From Promethearchaeota archaeon (lineage in GTDB: Archaea > Asgardarchaeota > Lokiarchaeia > Sigynarchaeales > SOKP01): a DNA stretch of 20,407 bases. Both the position numbers and the translations under genes were made by a program. How positions within the stretch are numbered: the first letter of the stretch is position 1; each line of letters starts with the position of its first letter. Positions 6,993-15,259 of the stretch are shown here, piece after piece. The DNA lies in assembly GCA_019057735.1 (NCBI GenBank), contig JAHLWV010000012.1:1-20407 (forward strand), in the 5' to 3' direction. Below the pieces are notes generated by a model that saw only the letters and a list, made by a program, of their open reading frames with translations, did no database searches and had not been told where the DNA came from.

Positions 6993-9146
6993 GTGGTGAT
7001 CAATTTATCAGCTTTGTATGACCTTTTTGAAAAAGATTTCTTCTCAGATTTATTTGCTCTAATCAATATTGGAAAAAGAATAAGTGGAAAGAAGGATATT
7101 TACATTGAATTTAACCAGAATTCACTGCTTACTTTTACTGATGGAAGGTTTATATATTTACCAAAAAAGTTAAAAAATGATATTGCTACAGCCCAAGGTT
7201 TAGTTGCTCATGAAAGCGGACACATAGGTTATGGTTCATTTGAGCTATCTTTTATAAAACTCATTGACATTTTTTCAAAAAAATACAACTTACCACAATA
7301 CTTCATAAAACAAGTTATCAATGTTGTAGAAGATGTTAGAGTTAATTCTTTAAACAATATTAAGTTCCCCGGATTCTACAATAATTTGCGAACCTTCACA
7401 TTACAATTACTTCCTGATTTAATCCTTAAAATGAAGTGCTCAGGAAATTTGCTTATTTATATTAATTTATTCATGGAAAACTATAAAGAATTTCAAAAAA
7501 AGCCAAAATTCAGAACGCGAAATATGAGCAAAGAAGATTGGCGTGCGATTTCCACGGCAAAAAAATTCCTTTTAAAGTCGCTAACGCCCGCTTCATCGAT
7601 AATTACGATTGATCAATTGTGTAAGGTTTTAAAGAAGTTTTACATGAAAAGAAAAATAAATCGGGTTAGAGTTTCTCCACAAAAAGTAAGCATTAAAGCA
7701 TTTCATGAGCCGAACTACGATGATTACTTTGAAACAGACGAAATTGGTGATTATGATGAATTATCTGAAATTATTGAAGAGGGAGATTCTGAAACATATT
7801 TAAAAGAACTTCAAAATTCAGATTTCATGGAAGATCCTTGCCTTTACGAGAATATTGAGGAAGGAGAGTACCATCGTAATTCGCCCGTAGATCTCGAATC
7901 GTTAATAAATCATTTTGAAGACTTTATCGAACGGGACAAGAAAATGGAATCATCAGAATTAAGTTCAGCTAGTGAGAAAGTAATTGAGAAAATTAAGGAT
8001 TTAGATCTAAACACGGCGGACATTGAGAAATTAATAGAAGAGATTGAACGAGATTCAAAAATTGAATCTATAAAAGGCTACCTCAAAGAAGCTCTTAATT
8101 CTAATGAATTTGATTTAAACAAGGATGAATTTAAGCAATTAAACTCTTATGAAAAATTAAAGTTATTATGCCAAGATAACGAGAATCTGAAAGCTGCTGA
8201 AATTGAGGATTTAATTGCGATTTTGAATAACGAGAATCAAAATAACAATGCCCTTCTGAAAGATGTTAATTTTATTAATGAAATTAGTAAATTGGTGTCA
8301 GATTCTCAAACTGCTATGGAAGGAAGGTTCTTGTTAATTGAGAATCATGACCAATTTAATGAAACCGAAAGAAAAGTAAATGATGTCTACATTGAAAATG
8401 AAGATATGAGATCAATAGAATTATCTTACAATGAAATCGTAAAGACACATAACAACATAATAACTAAGTTGAAGTATTTATTTCGAGATTTGAGAAATCA
8501 AAATGATGTTGACAATTCTCAAAAAAGAGGACGATTAAATAATAAGTTTATTAAAGCAGTTACGAGCGATTTTAAATATAATAAGTGTTTCACGAGAAAA
8601 TTAACTCAAAAAGAATTAAAAATCTTAATGATGGTGGATATCAGTGGAAGCATGGCAGGAATTAAATTAGAAGCAGCTAAAGTTGCTATGGTAATTTTAT
8701 GTGAATCCCTCTACGAAATTGCTCAATTGCGTATCGTACTCTTTACTGGTGAATATGACGCCTTAAATATTCAATTAAAGGATTTTGAAGAATACCCAGA
8801 TGTTAAAAAATTTGATAAATTTGGACGTCATCAACGCATTGGGAGCAATCTAGATGGTGTGTCCCTAAAACATGAAGCAGCTAAACTGGAAAAGAATGTA
8901 TTAATCTTAATGATTTCAGATGGTCAACCTGCAGGTACTCAATATGGATTGAATGACGCAATAAAGGAGATTCAAGATGTTAAAAAAAAATTTAAAATCT
9001 ATGCTTTTTCAATTGATGCTAAAGGAGATTATCTCAACAAACTATATGGTAATGACTGGATTTTAACAAAATCATCAGATAGAACAGATCTAGCGGAAAA
9101 ATTGACACAGTTCTGTAAATTTGTCGTAAAAGAATTTTATAGGTGA
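6993..9146 (+). CDS. VWA-domain protein, NorD/CobT-like, with N-terminal HExxH motif
   Basis: A 717-aa partner of the preceding AAA+ ATPase. The C-terminal quarter (about 540-717) is a von Willebrand A domain: MIDAS motif MVDISGSM (D549, S551, S553), NLDG, and LMISDGQPAG (D643), like the C-terminal domains of NorD, CbbO and CobT. The N-terminus has LVAHESGHIGYG (H73, E74, H77) followed by NVVEDVRVN (E113), the layout of a gluzincin-type zinc site (HExxH plus a downstream Glu-Asp). The middle (230-510) is acidic and helical, probably elongated or coiled. In the MoxR-VWA systems the VWA protein couples ATPase action to the client. The GTG at 6993 is followed by another GTG; GGTGATC (6995-7001) matches the anti-Shine-Dalgarno and could instead serve a TTG at 7014, so the start is uncertain by seven codons. 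Confidence 0.82.
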   Translation: MVINLSALYDLFEKDFFSDLFALINIGKRISGKKDIYIEFNQNSLLTFTDGRFIYLPKKLKNDIATAQGLVAHESGHIGYGSFELSFIKLIDIFSKKYNLPQYFIKQVINVVEDVRVNSLNNIKFPGFYNNLRTFTLQLLPDLILKMKCSGNLLIYINLFMENYKEFQKKPKFRTRNMSKEDWRAISTAKKFLLKSLTPASSIITIDQLCKVLKKFYMKRKINRVRVSPQKVSIKAFHEPNYDDYFETDEIGDYDELSEIIEEGDSETYLKELQNSDFMEDPCLYENIEEGEYHRNSPVDLESLINHFEDFIERDKKMESSELSSASEKVIEKIKDLDLNTADIEKLIEEIERDSKIESIKGYLKEALNSNEFDLNKDEFKQLNSYEKLKLLCQDNENLKAAEIEDLIAILNNENQNNNALLKDVNFINEISKLVSDSQTAMEGRFLLIENHDQFNETERKVNDVYIENEDMRSIELSYNEIVKTHNNIITKLKYLFRDLRNQNDVDNSQKRGRLNNKFIKAVTSDFKYNKCFTRKLTQKELKILMMVDISGSMAGIKLEAAKVAMVILCESLYEIAQLRIVLFTGEYDALNIQLKDFEEYPDVKKFDKFGRHQRIGSNLDGVSLKHEAAKLEKNVLILMISDGQPAGTQYGLNDAIKEIQDVKKKFKIYAFSIDAKGDYLNKLYGNDWILTKSSDRTDLAEKLTQFCKFVVKEFYR

Positions 9147-9289
9147 AATTTATAATTAAACTGTATTAAAATTGTTGCTTCTACATTTTCATAAGATTAT
9201 AATAGAGTTGTTAATTGAACATTTGAAACCTTTTTTTGATATAATATATTACCATTTATTATAACCAAAATCAAATAGAGTGAGATTAG

Positions 9290-10507
9290 ATGTTTGATTA
9301 TAAATCTTATAAAGATGTTGATTTAAAAGGAAAGAAAATTTTGATGAGAGTTGATATTAACTCTAATATCGATATTGAAAATAATAGAATTCGCGAATCA
9401 CCTCGAATTCACGCTCTAATTCCTTCATTAGAAGAACTAAAAGAGAGTGCTGTAGTAATTATGGCCCACCAATCTCGACCAGGCAAGAAAGATTTCACCT
9501 CTTTAGAATTACACGCTGGAGAAATAAGGAAATTATTAGATCGCCCTGTAAAATATGTCGATGATGTATTCGGAGAAATAGCAACTAATGCAATAAAAGA
9601 TCTTAAGGTAGGCGAAGTGTTAATCCTCAATAATGTACGAACTTGGGAACCTGAAACTAAACAATTTAAGGACTTTTCTGAAGCAGCAAACTTGGAGATG
9701 ATTAAAACCCTATCGCCGTTGTTCGACTATTTCATTGCAGATGCATTTGGAGCGGCTCATAGAGCACAACCCTCGATAATTGGGTGGCCAACATTAATAG
9801 CAGGACCCACAACCGTTAAAGAGTTCGAATATATGACTAAAATCTTAGAGTCCCCCGAAAAGCCAATGATTATGCTTATTGGAGGAGCTAAAGCTATAGA
9901 TAAGTTTAAAGCCATGAAATTCAATTTTGAAAACGAAAAATTAGATTACGCACTCTGCTCTGGTTTAACAGCTATATTAATCTTTGAGGCTATAGGAATT
10001 GAAACAGGAGAAGCAAACCGAGGAGCAATAGCAAAAGATTTAGATATAGCAAAGGATGACATTAAGGAAACCTACGAAAAATTTAAAGACAAGATCATTT
10101 TGCCTAAAGACTTAGTAATAGAAGAAAATGGGAACCGTAAAGCAATCGCTATCAGTGAATTAAAGGATTACAACGCTGTAACTGGTGATATAGGTCCTAA
10201 AACTACAGAAGAATTCACAGAAATCATAATGAATGCAAAAACAATTATTGCTAACGGACCACCTGGTATTTTTGAAAAAGAAGTATTTAGAAAAGGTACT
10301 TTTGACATGGTTAAAGCAATGGCTGAAGCTGCTAAAACAAATGGAGCTCTTTCTGTAATTGGCGGTGGAGAAATGGGAACTGCAGCGGAAATGTCTGGTT
10401 ATGCTCAGGAAGTTTCCTTCATTTCTACAGGCGGGGGCGCTATGCTAGAAATATTATCAGGAAAAGATGTTCCTATGGTTAGAGCTTTAAGAGAAAAAAA
10501 ACCCTAA
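9290..10507 (+). CDS. pgk: Phosphoglycerate kinase, archaeal type
   Basis: Transfers the acyl-phosphate of 1,3-bisphosphoglycerate to ADP, or the reverse in gluconeogenesis; cytosolic. The 405-aa length and motifs are those of archaeal PGK: LMRVDINSNID near 18-28, AHQSRPGKKDFTSLE (59-73), the KYVDDVFGEIA stretch, LNNVRTWEPE, the hinge-region GGAKAIDKFKAM, NGPPGIFE, and the C-terminal nucleotide-binding GGGEMGTAAE plus STGGGAMLEILSGK. ATG 9290 follows GAGTGAGAT (9279-9287). A TATA-like GATATAATATATTA at about 9238-9251 would give a leader of about 20 nt. It appears to be a single-gene unit with a long oligo-T tract behind it. Nothing odd is seen except the less common GGGEMG form of the glycine motif. 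Confidence 0.95.
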   Translation: MFDYKSYKDVDLKGKKILMRVDINSNIDIENNRIRESPRIHALIPSLEELKESAVVIMAHQSRPGKKDFTSLELHAGEIRKLLDRPVKYVDDVFGEIATNAIKDLKVGEVLILNNVRTWEPETKQFKDFSEAANLEMIKTLSPLFDYFIADAFGAAHRAQPSIIGWPTLIAGPTTVKEFEYMTKILESPEKPMIMLIGGAKAIDKFKAMKFNFENEKLDYALCSGLTAILIFEAIGIETGEANRGAIAKDLDIAKDDIKETYEKFKDKIILPKDLVIEENGNRKAIAISELKDYNAVTGDIGPKTTEEFTEIIMNAKTIIANGPPGIFEKEVFRKGTFDMVKAMAEAAKTNGALSVIGGGEMGTAAEMSGYAQEVSFISTGGGAMLEILSGKDVPMVRALREKKP

Positions 10508-10520
10508 ATATTACGTTAAA

Positions 10521-10546
10521 TTTTTTTTTTTTTTTATATATTTTTT
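10521..10546 (+). terminator. Oligo-T terminator after pgk
   Basis: Fifteen T in a row (10521-10535) followed after ATATA by six more T (10541-10546), starting 13 nt after the pgk stop. No hairpin is needed for archaeal termination at such tracts. Confidence 0.65.
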
Positions 10547-10681
10547 CTAGTAATATTAGTCATGTTTAACTAGATTTGTGATCTTTCAGAAAAAACTAAT
10601 AAATTATTTATTTTTTAATAATATACAATATTTATCTCAAAGTTAAGTATTTTTTAGACTTAAATTAGGGAATTCAATCTC

Positions 10682-10755
10682 GGGCCCGTGGTCTAGCTCG
10701 GTATGACGTCTCCTTGACGTGGAGAAGGTCGTGCGTTCAAATCGCACCGGGCCCA
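10682..10755 (+). tRNA. tRNA-Val (anticodon GAC)
   Basis: The cloverleaf folds fully. The acceptor stem is GGGCCCG (10682-10688) with CGGGCCC (10748-10754) and discriminator A 10755. The D arm pairs GTC with GAC, leaving a T-T mismatch at the fourth pair. The anticodon stem is TCTCC/GGAGA (10709-10713/10721-10725) with loop TTGACGT, giving anticodon GAC. The variable loop is AGGTC, and the T arm GTGCG-TTCAAAT-CGCAC is perfect. CCA is not encoded. No intron. A membrane-protein gene begins 27 nt downstream on the same strand. Confidence 0.95.
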
Positions 10756-10782
10756 TTATATAACAAAACAAAATCTATAAAA

Positions 10783-11262
10783 ATGCCGATAAGATTTCGC
10801 TGGACATCAAAGGAATACATGCCAATAGCTCTAATGCTATTTGGTGCTTGTGGAATTTTCCAAGTCTTGTTTATATTCTTGGCTCAATTCATACTTGGAG
10901 TTGGGAATTATTTAGTAGTAATATTAATACCGGTTGGCACAACCATAGCTCTTTTTTTTGGAGTAGTTATTATATTTGAGTCGTTTGTCCAAGTTGAAAA
11001 AAGGAAGAAAATGAGAAGCCAATTTCAAAAGTCAAGAATAGGGGTATCTAAACTTCGAACAATATTATATTTTCCCATTATTAGACCGATAATAATAGTT
11101 TTTCCTGTTTTTACTGTTATATTTTTTAGTACTTATGGGATAAGCCTGATCTTTTTAGATAATGTAATAACATTTTTGATATCGGAAAATTTAGCAGTAC
11201 TAATCTCATTGCTCATTGCTAACATAATTGAAAAGAAATATGCAAAGATAAATCGGTATTAA
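10783..11262 (+). CDS. Small hypothetical membrane protein, four helices
   Basis: A 159-aa protein not assigned to a family. It has two pairs of transmembrane helices, about residues 12-33 and 37-60, then a strongly basic cytosolic loop (QVEKRKKMRSQFQKSRIG), then about 95-125 and 127-150. The open frame continues upstream through the tRNA-Val, but those codons are the tRNA itself; ATG 10783 is the first sensible start. There is no Shine-Dalgarno and no room for a separate promoter between the tRNA 3' end and the ATG except inside the tRNA, so it may be transcribed as read-through from the tRNA promoter and freed by RNase Z cleavage. The function is unknown. Confidence 0.65.
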   Translation: MPIRFRWTSKEYMPIALMLFGACGIFQVLFIFLAQFILGVGNYLVVILIPVGTTIALFFGVVIIFESFVQVEKRKKMRSQFQKSRIGVSKLRTILYFPIIRPIIIVFPVFTVIFFSTYGISLIFLDNVITFLISENLAVLISLLIANIIEKKYAKINRY

Positions 11263-11353
11263 CATTTCATAGATTATACATTATAGAAGAATTGCATATT
11301 ATATTCTAATTTTTATTTATTACTCAATTAAACTTTATATAATTGATTGTTTA

Positions 11354-11404
11354 AATTGTAATTATGACTGCTAGAAAATCTCCATTATTGAAGTAATTAC
11401 AATT
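11354..11404. repeat. 11-bp inverted repeat upstream of a zinc-ribbon-like gene
   Basis: AATTGTAATTA (11354-11364) and TAATTACAATT (11394-11404) are perfect reverse complements separated by 29 nt. The right arm ends 15 nt before the ATG of the next gene and abuts its GAGGT Shine-Dalgarno. It could be an operator pair or a hairpin in the leader that affects translation; chance is possible in AT-rich DNA. Confidence 0.35.
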
Positions 11405-11419
11405 ATGAGGTTTTTATAA

Positions 11420-12265
11420 ATGAAAAAGCTCGAAATTCGATGTCCATCATGTTCAAGTAGAGGATATATTGAAATCTCAGAGAAAGAAGTGGAAAAAGCC
11501 GCTAGAGGCGTTTTTGCAGTAAATGTATCGGAAGGAATTGCTTGTGAACATTCTTTCGTAGCATATATCGATAAAAATCTTACAGTAAGAGACACTTTCA
11601 TAGCAGATTTTGAACTAGAGCTTCCTGAAATAACAGTCCCACCAGTTAAAGAACCTGAAATGTCTTCTCAATTAGAATCAATTGATGTGAGCCTTATCAA
11701 ACTTAATTTAACAGCCACTTTATTAGTGAACATAATTCGAGCGATTATTTTAAAAAAAAAAATATTGATACTTACTGATCAAACATTTATGGTTGATCAG
11801 ATTTGCAAATTTCTTGATTACATAACGAAAAATTCCTATGAAATGTCTATACGGGTAAAATCAGAAGAGGAATACCAATCTGAGAGTTTTAAAGATGAAA
11901 TTATATTGAAAAACAACAAAATCCTTCAAGATTACGACGATGTTCTTAATCCAAAGAAGATCAGTATTGAAAGATTATTAGTAAGAAAATTTATAGAAGA
12001 ATACGAACCTATTCCAAGTTTAATTATTTTGCATGAAAGTATCCAAAAGACTTACGAGTTGTCCGAAACAATTGTGAAAAGAGTTAATAGTTTAAAAAAG
12101 AAAGAGAAACTTATTTCAAAAAAGGTAATTGAAGAGATCGCGAATGTACATTTTGTAAAAATCCAATTACCTTACTTAGATTTTCTCTATGAGATAGTTG
12201 AAAATTATTTTAAAATTCAAATTCCAAGGTCTTCTAACGTGTCTAATTTTTTGAGCACTTTATGA
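11420..12265 (+). CDS. Hypothetical protein with N-terminal zinc-ribbon-like motif
   Basis: A 281-aa protein I do not recognise. The N-terminus (1-65) has RCPSC (C8, C11) and later ACEHSF (C42, H44), a spacing compatible with a small zinc ribbon; the segment between reads as beta-alpha-beta. An acidic proline-rich linker (66-85) leads to a mostly helical C-terminal region (90-281) with alternating charges, including KILILTDQTFMVDQICKFLDY and ISIERLLVRKFIEEYE. No membrane segment or catalytic motif is seen. The ATG at 11420 follows GAGGT (11407-11411) at a spacing of 8 nt. It stands alone, with 157 nt before and 237 nt after it. Similar zinc-ribbon plus helical proteins are common among uncharacterised Asgard genes, but I cannot name a family from sequence alone. 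Confidence 0.65.
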   Translation: MKKLEIRCPSCSSRGYIEISEKEVEKAARGVFAVNVSEGIACEHSFVAYIDKNLTVRDTFIADFELELPEITVPPVKEPEMSSQLESIDVSLIKLNLTATLLVNIIRAIILKKKILILTDQTFMVDQICKFLDYITKNSYEMSIRVKSEEEYQSESFKDEIILKNNKILQDYDDVLNPKKISIERLLVRKFIEEYEPIPSLIILHESIQKTYELSETIVKRVNSLKKKEKLISKKVIEEIANVHFVKIQLPYLDFLYEIVENYFKIQIPRSSNVSNFLSTL

Positions 12266-12502
12266 TATAAATATCTATTACTTACGGAATTTAGTTCAGT
12301 AGAACTCATTAATTTTTTCAGCATGTTTTCCACCTTCTCAATTAGGACTATAATAGCAATAAGGGCACCTATAAATTAATAGTCTTTAAATTAAAGATTT
12401 AATGGATTTATACTATGAGAAAAAGATCTTATAATGAAAATATAAATGTTTTAAAAAATGAATATATTTTATATTTTATGAATTTATGAGAGATTTCTTA
12501 TA

Positions 12503-12871
12503 TTGAAAGTCTTAATTGTAGATGATAATCTCGCATTTTTAGAGCTTTTTGAGTTATATGCTGAAAACTACCCTCAATTTGATTTTGTTTATGGAAAATC
12601 AGTAAAAGAAGCTTTAAAAATTCTAGATAGTGAAAAAAATAAAGATATTTCCTTAGTTATAACCGATATTCGCATGCCCACGACATCTGGGATTGATTTA
12701 ACTCAGTTCGTCAAAAAAAAATATCCAAAAATATCTATCATGATAATAACAGGGTTGGAATTAAGTCTATTTTCAGAAGAGTTAAATTCAGTTACAAAAC
12801 TACTTAATAAAAATATTGGTTGTGAAGGAATTCTTAAAGAAGTCGAATTATTTTTTCAAGGTCGAGGATAG
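12503..12871 (+). CDS. Stand-alone receiver-domain (CheY-like) protein, copy 1
   Basis: A 122-aa single receiver domain of the response-regulator family with no output domain. The key residues are all present: acidic pair D7-D8 (LIVDDN), phosphoacceptor D55 (ITDIRMPT), T83 (IITGLE) and K103 (LLNKN); the usual Pro after the lysine is replaced by Asn. Such proteins act by phosphorylation-dependent binding to a partner. The start is a TTG, set by alignment with the ATG of its close relative at 14707, which begins with the same MKVLIVDDN. A TATA-like AT tract lies at about 12461-12478. It lies directly before the large TPR gene, and its relative lies directly after, suggesting that the TPR protein is the partner. 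No histidine kinase is in the window. Confidence 0.88.
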   Translation: MKVLIVDDNLAFLELFELYAENYPQFDFVYGKSVKEALKILDSEKNKDISLVITDIRMPTTSGIDLTQFVKKKYPKISIMIITGLELSLFSEELNSVTKLLNKNIGCEGILKEVELFFQGRG

Positions 12872-12995
12872 GAATAATTATCGTCTTAGGGGGCTTAAGT
12901 CTTAGTATTGCAGCTTAAAATTTAAAAAGTTCACAATTTTTATTGTTCAAAAGTAGCAAAGATATATAAATCCATTATTTTTTAAAATTTTTAGA

Positions 12996-14585
12996 GTGAC
13001 TAATTATCAATTTAAGATTCAAAAATTATTTAACAGCGGAGATTTTAAGGATTTAGACACTTTATTACAAAAATTTGAGGCTCAATTTCAAAATGAACTT
13101 GAAAACTTAATCGAACTAAAACTTTTTAAGTGCCGTCACGAAGTTTTAATCGGAAACTACAAACAAGCTCTGGATAAGTTAGATTGGGTTTTAGAAAAGG
13201 TTAAATCTCTCCAAAACAACTTAATTTTTATCGATGCATACTTAATTCGATGTGAAGCTCTTCATTACTTAGGGAACTATGAAAGATTTGCAAAAGAGAT
13301 AAAATTAATTGAAACGACAATAAAAGAAGCTTCACAAGAAGAGCATTATTTTTTGAAAAGAAATGCCAAATTAGAACAGTTGAAGGGAAGATATTATACG
13401 ACCAAAGGAGATTACAATAACGCGTTAGAACACCTGTTTAAATCAGAGAAATTATATAGGAAATCAAATTTAAACTTGGGAGAGGCAACTACCCTAAATA
13501 TGAGAGCAGGGGTATATTGGAGAAAAGGTGAATCAAAAAATGCAACTGAAGCGTTAAATTCGGCTGTAGAAATTTTTAAAGAATTAGGCAATAAAAAAAT
13601 GTTAAGCTTAGCTTTCAATAATCTTGGGATTATGAATAACCAAGTAGGAGATTACGACTATGCGATTCAAAATTTTAAATTAGCATTACAAATGTCGATC
13701 CAAAATAAGGATATTCAAAATCAGGGGAAGTGCCTAGGGAACCTAGGTGGAACCTATTTATTAGTTGGTGAGCTCGATCTAGCTGAAAAAAACTTCTTAG
13801 AAAGTCTATCCCTGAATAAACAAATTGGGAGCAAACACGAAATAGCGCATGAATATTCTAATTTAGGGCATTTAGCGAATTCTAAGGGTAATTTCGAGGA
13901 AGCTATAGCGTATTTTAAAATGAGTATTGAAACTTTTAAGAGTATCAGCCAGGGACCGCTTTATTTGGGTCCATTGGTAGGTATCATCATAGCACTAATA
14001 GATTCTAATTTAAAAGATGAGAGTGACAAATATCGAAGAGATTTAGCAGAAATGTATCAACAACATGGAACTTTCAAAATCCAATTTTTAAATGAAATTA
14101 CAATAGCATATTATTTAAAAAAATATGGAAACGAGAAAGAAATTTCCAAAGCCAAGCAGATCTTTCTAAAGCTTTATGAAAACTCAGATGTTGAATTTGA
14201 CTGGAGGATGTTTAGCGTTTTAAATTATAGCGACTTGATTATAACACATTTAAAAGAAAAGAATCATCAAAGTGTTTTAAACGAGATAAAAAAATTAATG
14301 CTAAATGTTTTAGTGCTAGCAAAATCAGCCGTATCCTTTCGAATTTTCGCCCAAACTTACTTAATTCTCGCCCAAATTGAAAGGTTAGAAAATAATCACG
14401 ACCAGGCAAGAGAATATTTGTTAAAGGCTGAATCTATTTCGAAGAATAAGAAATTAAAGTTGTTAAAAAAAATACAAAATTACTATTTGAAAATTGATTA
14501 TTCAAAAATCACATTCAAACCTAATGATGCAATTTTTGAAGATCTAAAAACAGAACTAAAAGAAATGATATTAGTTAGAGGTTAG
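12996..14585 (+). CDS. Large TPR-repeat protein between two receiver proteins
   Basis: A 529-aa protein built almost wholly of TPR repeats. At least six successive 34-40-residue repeats can be read between about 40 and 320, the best around 180-320 (LAFNNLGIMNNQVGDYDYAI, CLGNLGGTYLLVGELDLAEK, EYSNLGHLANSKGNFEEAI). The pattern with NLG and Gly-Asp/Asn turns resembles the TPRs of the LGN/Rap type that bind signalling peptides. The C-terminal 200 residues are more degenerate helical repeats. There is no enzyme domain. Start GTG 12996 lies about 30 nt after the TATA box GATATATAAA (12961-12970), so the transcript is probably leaderless or nearly so, and this decides the start. Flanking receiver-domain genes on the same strand suggest that phosphorylation-state signals are read out through this scaffold; this is inference. 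Confidence 0.82.
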   Translation: MTNYQFKIQKLFNSGDFKDLDTLLQKFEAQFQNELENLIELKLFKCRHEVLIGNYKQALDKLDWVLEKVKSLQNNLIFIDAYLIRCEALHYLGNYERFAKEIKLIETTIKEASQEEHYFLKRNAKLEQLKGRYYTTKGDYNNALEHLFKSEKLYRKSNLNLGEATTLNMRAGVYWRKGESKNATEALNSAVEIFKELGNKKMLSLAFNNLGIMNNQVGDYDYAIQNFKLALQMSIQNKDIQNQGKCLGNLGGTYLLVGELDLAEKNFLESLSLNKQIGSKHEIAHEYSNLGHLANSKGNFEEAIAYFKMSIETFKSISQGPLYLGPLVGIIIALIDSNLKDESDKYRRDLAEMYQQHGTFKIQFLNEITIAYYLKKYGNEKEISKAKQIFLKLYENSDVEFDWRMFSVLNYSDLIITHLKEKNHQSVLNEIKKLMLNVLVLAKSAVSFRIFAQTYLILAQIERLENNHDQAREYLLKAESISKNKKLKLLKKIQNYYLKIDYSKITFKPNDAIFEDLKTELKEMILVRG

Positions 14586-14706
14586 TAATTTCATATATTA
14601 GAAGTCCAATTGAGTTAGGTTTTAAGATAAACTTCAGATAAAAAGTTGAAAATGTTAAATTAAAAAAATAATTATATATTCTAGAAGTTACTTAAGGATT
14701 CCGATA

Positions 14707-15081
14707 ATGAAAGTTCTAATCGTTGATGATAATGATTCTTTTTTGATGCTTTTTGAGTTATATGCTGAAAATTATTCTCAACATGATTTTATTTATAGTA
14801 GATCGGGAGAAGAAGCCTTAAAAATCTTAGAGAGTGAAAATGGAAGAGATATTTCTTTAATTGTAACCGATGTCCGCATGCCTACATTATCAGGGATTGA
14901 TTTCGCTCGGATCGCCAAAGAAAAAAACCCCAAAATTCCCATAATGTTAATAACTGGATTGGAATTAAGCTATTTTTCAGAAGATGATCTAATGTTTACT
15001 ACTAAACTACTAAATAAAGATATAGGTTGTGAAGGAATTTTAAAAGAAATCACTGCATTTTTTGATGATCAAGGATCCTAA
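14707..15081 (+). CDS. Stand-alone receiver-domain (CheY-like) protein, copy 2
   Basis: A 124-aa single receiver domain, by eye about two-thirds identical to the protein at 12503-12871, so the pair arose by duplication. Acidic pair D7-D8, phosphoacceptor D55 (VTDVRMPT), T83 and K104 (LLNKD) are present. Both share the unusual ending LLNK(N/D)IGCEGILKE, where most family members have Lys-Pro. Differences concentrate on the alpha-3/alpha-4 surface (FARIAKEKNP against LTQFVKKKYP), which could separate partner choice. ATG 14707 has no Shine-Dalgarno; TATA-like ATTATATATT lies at about 14669-14678, giving a very short leader. It lies 121 nt after the TPR gene. Confidence 0.9.
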   Translation: MKVLIVDDNDSFLMLFELYAENYSQHDFIYSRSGEEALKILESENGRDISLIVTDVRMPTLSGIDFARIAKEKNPKIPIMLITGLELSYFSEDDLMFTTKLLNKDIGCEGILKEITAFFDDQGS

Positions 15082-15173
15082 TAATTTCCGTGGTTGTTTA
15101 GCTTTTTTCTCTGCATTACGGCTTATAAGTAATAAAATATTTTCCGATGTTTGGATGTAATAATTTAAAGCAG

Positions 15174-15197
15174 TTCGTGAAACACACCTTTCACGAA
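15174..15197. repeat. Strong 9-bp hairpin between receiver gene and tRNA-Gly
   Basis: TTCGTGAAA (15174-15182) pairs perfectly with TTTCACGAA (15189-15197) around the 6-nt loop CACACC. A TTTTTT run follows at about 15213-15218 on the plus strand. It lies 93 nt past the stop of receiver copy 2 and about 63 nt past the 3' end of the minus-strand tRNA-Gly. It may be a transcript-end structure or part of a small RNA; archaeal termination does not need hairpins. Confidence 0.45.
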
Positions 15198-15259
15198 GTT
15201 TTATAGCAGAGTCGTTTTTTGAATTATATTTAATAAATTCTATAAAATAAAATTAGATA

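Noticed and set aside
5724..9146. Naming the AAA/VWA pair cobaltochelatase CobS/CobT
   Set aside because: No CobN-like subunit or cobalamin genes are present and the motifs fit CbbQ/NorQ and NorD equally well; only the broad family is safe.
10714..10782. Upstream extension of the small membrane-protein frame into the tRNA-Val
   Set aside because: The codons lie within the tRNA anticodon and T arms; the frame is open by chance and ATG 10783 is a better start.
12383..12397. Near-palindrome TCTTTAA-A-TTAAAGA upstream of receiver copy 1
   Set aside because: Short and made of A/T-rich words that are expected by chance in this composition.
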